Below are positions 56,626 through 64,000 of a DNA stretch of 64,000 bases, piece by piece (within the stretch, counting starts at the first letter, position 1; every line of letters starts with the position of its first letter). The notes beneath the pieces were generated by a model. That model was not told where the DNA came from and did not search any database. It saw only the letters and a list, made by a program, of their open reading frames with translations. The stretch is from Delphinus delphis (Eukaryota; Chordata; Mammalia; Artiodactyla; Delphinidae): the NCBI RefSeq assembly GCF_949987515.2, contig NC_082703.1, positions 11,060,680 through 11,124,679 of the forward strand, written 5' to 3'. The position numbers and the translations under genes were made by a program.

Positions 56626-58620
56626 AGCCCATGTCAAATCATTTCATGCCAGCTGGTATGGGGGAGAATTCGGTACTCCTTCTGCGAATCTGTTGACCAA
56701 CTAAAGAGAAAAAAAAGGACCAGTGCACAGCACAGAGTACTAAAAGCTTTGATTCCGGAACCCCAAAGAAAATGCATCAACAGTCTGTTTCTTATTGAAC
56801 CCCCAAATTAACAGATCCTGCTTGAATCACAGGTCACCCCTGAAATGCAGGGCTATTCAAGTGGAATTTTCATCATGGCCAAAGGTTATTTTAAAAGAAT
56901 TCCTTTTTTTTGGACAGAAAAGCAAAAATAGCTTATAAGAGACAAGATCTGGTTTTATGTCATGAGCATCTTTTGATCAAAAAGATGCTTTCTGTTCTCT
57001 ATTTTCCTTTTTAATCTAGCGCCTTCTACTCCCTAGTATGTTTGAAAAAGGGCCCTCGGATGGCAAGGAAAACATGCTCGTTCTGCTCACCATCCCAGGA
57101 GAAAAGACACGATGGGTCTATGCCACGTTCGGCAATTTCTCTTCCCCTCATCAATTTATCAGCACAGGTCTCTAGCACGGCAATGACACTGCTTGCATTT
57201 CCCCAGCAAATTTATCAGCTCCTGTCATTATAAATCGGCATTTGGATATTTTTAGCTGGACAGTTCTCCCGAGCCTCAATGTCAACGCTGCCGTATGCAT
57301 CCGCCCAGCAAAGGGAGGGAGAGCCGCAGTCTCAGAGTCATTGTGTTTTGTGAGTTGTTTTTCTTTTTCTTTTTTTTTTTTTCCTGGAGCAGGGATCACC
57401 ACTGTGGCTCCCTGCCCAACATGCTCTGTAGGCTGCTGCAGCTCCTGGGGCCCGAGCGGCGCTCTGTCTACATTTGGCAACGCCCTGCACCGCATAGCTG
57501 CGTCACCCCACTGACTTCTCCCTGACTGATGATCATTCAGGTGAAAAGGAAACCCTCAGGAGGGAAGATGATGAGGCCTCAAAGAACAGATACCCAGACT
57601 CAAAGCCTGGATGAAGTACACGAGGCAAACGCACATCTCCAGAGGGAAAGGTCAGCCTCAAATGCATTTCAATCTGGAACTCTTTCGGTGTTTACGGCTA
57701 TTTTCCCAACTTTCCCAATGAATGGAGGAAGACGGGAACAACAACACTCTCACACAATGCCTTCGACGAACAAACGAGCAATATATTACCATGAAGTGAA
57801 TAAGAGGATTAACTGTCACTGAATGCACCGTACTGCATGCATTATCCTAAGCACTATTATTTTCCATGACTCAGACTTGAGGCACGTGCAGAACAAGTCA
57901 GTTTGGAAAGTGATTTGCACAGTGTCCTTTCTTCTTATTTCTGTTGTTTTTCTCAGTTATTAAAACACCGTACTGACACTGGGGAGGCCAAAATGCCTGG
58001 GGGACGCAAGTTTGGGGAAGCAGTAAAAACATAGCCTGCCTTTGCGTCCTCTGGAATCATCCCCGATGTGGAAGGCAAATGCCGTAAGGAGACAAAGCAT
58101 TATGTAATTTAAGGTTTAGCTTACATAGGATGAGAGGGATTATTCCCATTTAATCAGGGCAGGGAGGAGAGGCAGTCAAAACAAAAGAAAAAATAACCCT
58201 ACAAACCAAGAATGATACAGAATACTAGGGAAGTGGGCAGGTTGTCCCTAGCTTTGCTTAGTTCAGAAGTGAAGGAAGTGCTGGATGGGACCCTTACTGA
58301 GCTGTTCCAGCTGCCACATGGTCCAACTGTTTGACTCTTACCAATATCTTTCGTTTTCCCAGTCTCTGGGAGAGAAATGGCTATAGAAAGCTGTTTCATT
58401 GTCAACTGAATCTAGGAAAAAGTCCTCCTTCCAGTTTTGATCCTATTCTCACCCCTAAGTTCCCCAAACAACATGATTTAGTGTCTCCAAAGGACTTCAT
58501 CGAACACAAATCCAAAGGCTATATAAAAAGACAGAAACTTTTTGGAGATGACTTCAAGGAACCTCGGTCACACTATAATAGCATTTGGAACTTTCAGCTC
58601 TTTGTCTATATTTTCCACTA
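56626..58620. other. no gene recognised; best candidate for conserved noncoding DNA at 57030-57310
   Basis: No repeat was found between 56626 and 58620. 57030-57560 keeps more CpG than most of the window and has compact motif clusters (TTATCAGC twice, TGTCATTATAAATCGGC) next to a T-run at 57368-57381. Several overlapping frames (57172-57495 minus, 57242-57514 and 57529-57822 plus) disagree with one another and show no domain, so coding is unlikely. Confidence 0.4.
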
Positions 58621-59007
58621 CGGACAATAATCTTCCTTTGTTTTTTAATTAATTAATTTACTTTTTATTTTTGGCTGTGTTGGGTCTTCGTTGCCGCACG
58701 TGGGCTTTCTCTAGTTGTGGTGAGCGGGGGCTACTCTTCGTTGTGGTGCACAGGCTTCTCATTGCAGTGGTTTCTCTTGTTGCGGAGCAAGGACTCTAGG
58801 CACGTGGGCTTCAGTAGTTGTGGACACAGGCTCAGTAGTTGTGGCTCGTGGACTCTAGAGCACAGGCTCAGTAGTTGTGGCACATGGGCTTAGTTGCTCC
58901 ATGGCACGTGGGATCTTCCCAGACCAAGGCTCAAACCTGTGTCCCCTGCACTGGCAGGCGGATGCTTAACCACTGTGCCACCAGGGAAGTCCCCGGACAA
59001 TTATCTT
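58621..59007 (-). mobile_element. long CHR SINE with 14-bp target-site duplication
   Basis: Body about 58635-58993: T/A-rich tail first (TTAATTAATTAATTTA), GGTCTTCGTTGCCGCACG, and at the end CCACTGTGCCACCAGGGAAGTCCC (reverse head). CAGTAGTTGTGG occurs three times, at 58812, 58833 and 58869. Flanks CGGACAATAATCTT (58621-58634) and CGGACAATTATCTT (58994-59007), 13 of 14. Confidence 0.95.
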
Positions 59008-59159
59008 TCAAATTCATCCTCCTCTCCAATTAAGACCGCCTCTGCTCTAGCTTGAGTCTTTCCCCAATTATTATAACAGCATCTTCATGATTCATGCTGC
59101 CTCTTTATCTTCCATTCCAAACCTTTATCTATTCACTGAACATCCATTACGTACCTCCT
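59008..59159. other. no feature recognised
   Basis: Short spacer between SINE and L2, possibly part of the L2. Confidence 0.4.
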
Positions 59160-60290
59160 GGAGGATGGTGGGAAGGTGGCAATGGAGATAAGAAAAAGTG
59201 CAAAGATTTGGGATAGTGGAGGTAGAATAGCCAAGATGTGCTAATGAACAGGGTAAGGCATGTATGTGAGAATGAAGAAGGAATTACAGATGATTACCAG
59301 TTGCTTTAAGCAACTGGATTGATGATGGAAGAGACTGGAGGAAAAACTAAATTGGGGATGGAAAACAACATTTCATGTTTGTATGAACTAAGTTGAGATA
59401 GCTTGAAGTATCCAAGGTATTTTATACACGTAAAAACACAAACCCATTGACAGCCACCAAAGCACATGGTACCAATAAGGCTTAGAACCCCCGACACGGG
59501 GCAGAAGACAGAGGCAAGAGCAGAAGGATCAGACTTCAAAGTAAAATGCTGCAATAAGGAGAAATTAAGCAGAGGAAGAGGTGTTATCAAATGCGAAGGG
59601 AGAGCTAATGATTTCCGAGGCAACACAGGTGAATATGACACAGGAAGTAAGATGGTGTGAATGTCTGTGTCTTTCCAAAATTCCTATGTTGAAATCCTAA
59701 TGCCCAATGTGATGGCATGAGGAGGTGGGGCCTTTGGGAGGGACTTTGGTCATGAGGGTGGAACCATCATGAATGGGACTAATGTTCTAATAAAACTGAC
59801 CTCACGGAGCTCGCTCACTCTTTTCACCACATGAGGACACAACGAGAAGTTTGTGACCAGGAAGAGGGCCCTCACCCAACCCTGCTGGCACCCTGATCTT
59901 GGACTTGTAGCCTCCAGAATCATGAGAAATGAATTTCTGTTCTTTGTAAACCACCTAGTCTGTGGTATTTTGTTATAATAGCCTGAATGGACCAAGAAAG
60001 GAAATAAGGGAGGATATTGTTTCAAGAAAGGAGAGGTTAATTTTGTGGTGACAGCTGCTGAGAAATCCAGTGACATGAAGGCAATACGGAGGGAACTGAT
60101 GACCTTGTCAATGATTTCATTTCCATGGGAGTGGCAGACGCCTGAATGAATGGGTTGAAGACCAAATGGGAGGTAAAGAATAGAGATGATAAACGTAGAT
60201 AACAGTTTTCAAGACGTTTAGCTAAGAGGGGAAAGAAAGAACTGGGGTGACAGCTGGAGGCGGGTATGGGGTTATGGAAGGATTCTGTTA
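59160..60290 (-). mobile_element. L2 LINE with reverse-transcriptase remnant, split by an MST LTR
   Basis: 59160-59652 is the reverse of the L2 region 3' of the RT domain. 60001-60290 continues 5'. The minus frame 60037-60294 reads SSCHPSSFFPLLAKRLEN, then LVFNPFIQASATPMEM and SSVPSVLPSCHWISQQL, which aligns by eye with the CR1/L2-clade RT segment of the form YRPISLLP..KLLE..., QSGFRP..ST, and LLDLSAAFDT. The catalytic region is too worn for function. Confidence 0.78.
59653..60000 (+). mobile_element. MST-type MaLR (ERVL) solo LTR
   Basis: 'TCCAAAATTCCTATGTTGAAATCCTAATGCCC', 'GGAGGTGGGGCCTTTGGGAGGGACTTTGGTCATGAGGGTGGAACC', 'CATGAGGACACAACGAGAAG', 'GCTGGCACCCTGATCTTGGACTTGTAGCCTCCAGAATCATGAGAAATGAATTTCTGTTC', 'GTCTGTGGTATTTTGTTATAATAGCC': complete MST/THE-like order. 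It is inserted in L2. No internal viral sequence. Confidence 0.88.
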
Positions 60291-60294
60291 ACAT

Positions 60295-60470
60295 GGGAAG
60301 TTTCTTAATTTATCTAGGTATCAGTTTCCTCATCTATAACGTAAGTATAATAATAGGACCTAACTCATGAGTTTGTTAGGATTAAAGAAAATAATGTGTG
60401 TAAAGTGCTTGGCACAGCGCCTGACATAGAGTAAGTACTCAATAAATACTAGATATTACCATCATCATCT
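60295..60470 (+). mobile_element. MIR SINE
   Basis: 'CTTAATTTATCTAGGTATCAGTTTCCTCATCTATAACG', 'TAACTCATGAGTTTGTTAGGATTAAAG', 'GTGTAAAGTGCTTGGCACAGCGCCTGACATAGAGTAAGTACTCAATAAATACTAG'. Clear MIR 3' two-thirds. Confidence 0.85.
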
Positions 60471-61362
60471 TGTATAGCACATTGATCCGATCTATATTAT
60501 GATCCTTACCACATATTATAGATATTTTTAATGTGTCTTTCTTCTAAATGAGTTGGAAAACATAATAACCACTCAATAATTTTTTGTTGAACTGAACTGC
60601 AATTAAATTGCATCCAAACTCAATTCAACTGGCAAAAAGAGTCCTTTGAATTCAACTGGCGGGGTCAAGGCCCCTCCAGACTTTTGGTGCACGTCTGTCC
60701 TTGTCTCGGGTTGGCCATCCAGCACACGACGCTGGGGCAGGGAAAGGGCTCACGGCATGAGTCACCATGCAGGCAGCCCAGCCACCTCTCATTTAGAGTT
60801 ATGAACATCACATTCTTTATTGACTCGCAGAAGAGTTTCTAATCAGAAAGATTCCAAACAGGTTTCAGCCATCTCATTAGGACACAGGAAATTGGATAAA
60901 GAGGATAACCTATGAAATCCTCTCTTAGTCACTGATCTTTGGGAAATGAGCCCTCGATCGCTCTGCAGATTATGAACATGTCCAGTAAATATGACCTCCA
61001 TCTAGATCTGCCCAGCAATTGCACCAGCATGTGGCAGCAGAGAAAATGCCTGCCAAGATCCAAGCAGCTGTAGCAGGTGCTGTAAATCAATGCAGGATAC
61101 TTACATGGCTTTGTACTCTACTGGGGCTCAAAGCCTTCCAAGCAGATTATCTGCATAGATTTCAGGGTGGCGAAGTGGCATTATGAACACACAACTCCCA
61201 TATTCATTTTCTTTCCATTTACCTGAATGTCAGAATTGTTGAGCAAGAAAACTACATTGTTCAACAAGGAAAAGCTCTACAGCTAACGTGGAAGATACAT
61301 TTCAATAAAAGCAGTGCTCAAGGAAAAGGAAAATGAAAATGGTAAGGAAGGGAAAGGAAGTT
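60471..61362. other. no gene recognised; possible conserved noncoding stretch 60880-61260
   Basis: No repeats that I recognise. 60880-61260 is balanced in composition with E-box motifs (CAGCTG, CATCTG-like) and no coding frame of note. Confidence 0.4.
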
Positions 61363-62064
61363 AAAAGATGTGATGCTTTAGGGCTCCCTTGATGGCGCAG
61401 TGGTTAAGAATCTGCCTGCCAATGCAGGAGACACGGGTTCGAGCCCTGGCCCGGGAAGATCCCACATGCCGCGGAGCAACGAAGCCCACACGCCACAACT
61501 ACTGAGCCCGCGCGCCTACAGCCCATGCTCTGCAACAAGAGAAGCCACTACAATGAGAAGCGGGTGCACCACGAAGAAGAGTAATCCCTGCTCGCCATAA
61601 CTAGAGAAAGCCCGCATGCAGCAATGAAGACCCAATGCAGCCAAAAGTAAATAAATAAATATTTTTTAAAACATCTTTATTGGGGTATAATTGCTTTACA
61701 ATGGTGTGTTAGTTTCTGCTTTATAACAAAGTGAATCAGTTATACATATACATATGTTCCCATATCTCTTCCCTCTTGCGTCTCCCTCCCTCCCTCCCTA
61801 TCCCACCCCTCTAGGTGGTCACAAAGCACTGAGCTGATCTCCCTGTGCTACACGGCTGCTTCCCACTAGCTATCTGTTTTATGTTTGGTAGTGTATATAT
61901 GTCCATGCCTCTCTCTCAGTTTGTAACAGCTTCCCCTTCCCCCTCCCCATATCCTCAAGTCCATGCTCTAGTAGGTCTGTGCCTTTATTCCCGTCTTACC
62001 CCTAGGTACTTCACGACCTTTTTTTTTCCTTAGAATAAAACTTTTTAAAAAGATATGATGCTTT
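61363..62064. mobile_element. composite: long CHR SINE (+) with L1 3' UTR (-) inserted in its tail
   Basis: SINE 61380 to about 61665: AGGGCTCCCTTGATGGCGCAG head, B box GGTTCGAGCCC, AGTAAATAAATAAATA tail. L1 from about 61666 to 62035 on the minus strand: TTTTAAAACATCTTTATTGG first, then the same UTR blocks as 41745. The flanks AAAAGATGTGATGCTTT (61363-61379) and AAAAGATATGATGCTTT (62048-62064), 16 of 17, lie outside both elements, so they are the SINE's target-site duplication and the L1 came later. Confidence 0.93.
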
Positions 62065-62746
62065 GGTACATACTCCTGTTTACACTATATTTGCTTTATA
62101 GAAATACATATTATACAAACATATGTGTATACAGATGTGCGCCCATAAACATTCCAATACCCCAAACCTCTGCTCCTTTATAAATGTATCTACTCATTTA
62201 GGTTAAGGAGTCAAAGGATTCAGAACATTTACCTGTTCAGGCGAATTTCTATGCCTGAGTGGCATGTGACTGAAATGATCAGTATGTAATATCATGAATG
62301 CCTGTGCTTGTAGAGTACTGAGAGAACAAGTATGCAAAAGGGGAGTGGGTGAGCACAGTTCAGCCAGGCTGCTGAGACACTGAAGAGCATATCTGGGCCA
62401 GAAGAATGTATCAACAGTTTCTTCTCCATGACACTTTTCAGATTTGGTAACGGAATAAGGATAACAACAAAAGCAACATACCTGAAGACTGGAGTATTCA
62501 GTCTTCATATAAAATACTGAAAAACAGTATTTTAGCTTAAGGTTGGAAGAAAACGGTTATATGCTAAATTATAGCCATTCTTTTGAAAACAAAAGCACAA
62601 AATATTGTTGCATTTAGCATACAATTACAGAAACATAAGTTAGATCCATATTTATTCCATCTGCTGAGAAGCAACATGGCCTGGGTGAAACTGTATTGGC
62701 TTTAATCCCAAATCTAACTCTTCTTACAGGTCTCTTCATTTCCCTG
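62065..62746. other. no gene or repeat recognised
   Basis: Unassigned. The minus frame 62203-62508 (101 codons) has no domain. The frames 62614-62967 and 62696-63034 read through the MITE. Confidence 0.5.
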
Positions 62747-62824
62747 TATTGGGTTGGCCAAAAAGTTCGTTCAGGTTGTCCCATCTTACAAAAAACCGGA
62801 ATGAACTTTTTGGCCAGCCCAATA
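62747..62824. mobile_element. mariner-type MITE hairpin, 74 bp
   Basis: Element 62749-62822 between TA at 62747-62748 and TA at 62823-62824. Ends TTGGGTTGGCCAAAAAG and CTTTTTGGCCAGCCCAA. The arms pair with several mismatches and the middle TCCCATCTTACAAAA keeps the unpaired spacer. Third member of the family at 33840 and 41645. Confidence 0.93.
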
Positions 62825-63494
62825 CATTTGGGCAGGTTGTGCCCTAGACAAAGGTTATCTGGTCTAAGAAGGGGCCAGTGGGTCCTTAAAACCTGGCTGT
62901 GCTCTGCTCTCCCAGCCATGTGTCCAGGCATGGGTTGCATCCTTGTGGAGGAGATGCCTTTTTCCAATTCTCAAAGAGGCACCCTATGGGTTAGCAGTAT
63001 AACTGAAAACACTTTCCTTTCTGAGCTGTTGTAATCACATAGAGTGGTATGTATCAAGTCATATAACAGTGCCACGCAACATCATAGATGTTCTCTAAAT
63101 GCAGCTGTGGTTCTTACCTGGTTTTAAAAATCTGTTCCTTTGATTTTACAATAGAAGTTGGATATAAATCATCATCACTCAAAATCAGAGACAAGTGCTG
63201 GACATTTGGATAGAAAGACCACTGTTAACCCCTCGCAGGCAAGTGCCTATGTGTGACCTTTCTGGCCCTCCATAAGCATTCAAGATTTTAAAACAATAAT
63301 AAATTGAAGAGAAAGCAGGGTGGGCACATGCACTGGTACCCAAAGTTTCCCTAATCCAGAGGATAATGAAAGCTGTCAATAAAAACTTGGATTTCATAAA
63401 GGATAAATGCTTTATGTCAGGCAAACCCAAAGAATTGTTTAGATGATTATAAAGCAGTGTAGGAAAAGCACACATTATATAGTCACTTGGATAT
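62825..63494. other. no gene or repeat recognised
   Basis: Unassigned. The minus frame 63185-63475 (96 codons) shows no domain. Confidence 0.5.
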
Positions 63495-63584
63495 AAGAAT
63501 AGGGTGGTGCTGTAGAGTAGAAACTAATAGAGCATTGTCAAGCAACTATACTCCGATAAAAAATTAAAAAAAAAGAATGGGGTG
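63495..63584 (+). mobile_element. 66-bp 5'-truncated L1 insertion with 12-bp target-site duplication
   Basis: Insert 63507-63572 is only the L1 terminus (GTGCTGTAGAGTAGAAAC, then GCAACTATACTCCGATAAA and an A-tail). Flanks AAGAATAGGGTG (63495-63506) and AAGAATGGGGTG (63573-63584), 11 of 12. Similar in kind to the 51-bp insert at 6183. Confidence 0.8.
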
Positions 63585-63714
63585 CTCATAGAGGAAACTA
63601 GATGAAACATTGGCCAAGAAAAGAAAAAAGGTAAAGGAATGACCATCAAGCCATGGGGGCAGTCTAGAGAAATTCCACAGATGTCTGTGTAAGTCCTGTC
63701 TTCTGTTTATGCAT

Positions 63715-64000
63715 CTTTATTAATGATCTTCAGAACGTAGTAAACAGCATGCTAATGAAATCTGCAGACAATAGTAAGCTGCGGAATGTTGCAGAACATC
63801 AGCAAGACAGAGAAATCATACAGATGGTCTGAGAGGAGTCACAGATCCTGGGATCAAATAACCAAATGAGAGTCGTGTTGGGAAAAGGCCAGCACATACA
63901 CTAGGGGAAAATGAATGAAAACACAGATATTCACAGGGAAGGAAAAAAATGCAGGAAAGAGGTCTTCTGAAAAGGAACTGTTGGAAAGCTGAGGTTGGAC
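63715..64000 (+). mobile_element. L3/CR1 LINE reverse-transcriptase remnant, running off the window
   Basis: Reading the plus strand from about 63718 gives FINDLQNVVNSMLMKSADNSKLRN, split here as FINDLQNVV, NSMLMK, SADNSKL. The CR1/L3 family has FINDL..., then a (F/Y)ADDTKL catalytic motif at this place. The YADD-type box has become SADN, and a stop follows within 30 codons. Fossil only. Confidence 0.68.

Noticed and set aside
57172..57822. Cluster of overlapping frames as a possible exon
   Set aside because: Frames on both strands conflict, none has a domain, and no consistent acceptor-donor pair was found.

Overview
The window is vertebrate nuclear DNA, very probably from a cetacean (whale or dolphin). 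The main evidence is a set of tRNA-Glu-type SINEs of the CHR kind. These have a TGGCGCAGTGG A box, a GGTTCG(A/T)GCCC B box, short (about 200 bp, poly-A) and long (about 290-400 bp, TAAA-tailed) forms, and several near-exact target-site duplications. L1 3' ends of cetartiodactyl type, TA-flanked mariner MITEs and old mammalian repeats (L2, L3/CR1, MIR, MaLR LTRs, Tigger, hAT) agree with this. No Alu, B1 or BovB was seen. I found no host protein-coding exon, tRNA, rRNA or CpG island. The stretch reads as intergenic or deep-intronic DNA, and the longer open reading frames are mostly read-through of SINEs, L1 tails or low-complexity sequence.

Layout. 1-466 L1 3' end; 1825-2762 L2 split by a SINE; 5235-5818 MLT1 LTR; 6183-6233 a tiny L1; SINEs at 6331, 7677, 9810, 20400 and 22752; 12715-13437 a TA-flanked Tigger-like element split by a long CHR SINE; 15533-15735 L1; 20995-24565 mostly L2; 26820-28190 L2 split by a solo ERV LTR; 28640-29990 a decayed hAT-transposase (BED/ZBED-like) pseudogene; 30831, 35067 and 36866 L1 tails; 33840, 41645 and 62749 mariner hairpins; 37801 Tigger2-like; 39131-39814 Tigger-like with a SINE inside, followed by an LTR; 41745-42751 a 5'-truncated L1 with an open ORF2 C-terminus; 45986 a 5'-truncated SINE; 48046-48723 a second ERV LTR split by an L1; 52485 and 53357 a 114-bp local duplication flanking a hAT element; 58635 a long CHR SINE; 59160-60290 L2 with reverse-transcriptase remnants, split by an MST LTR; 61380-62047 a SINE with an L1 in its tail; 63715-64000 L3/CR1 reverse-transcriptase remnant.

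The DNA between these elements has no recognisable gene. A few repeat-free stretches (for example 57030-57310 and 60880-61260) are possible conserved noncoding elements, but only alignment can show that. Nothing here forms a pathway or operon. The value of the window lies in its layered insertion history: several nested events can be ordered by target-site duplications. I did not find a new biological system.
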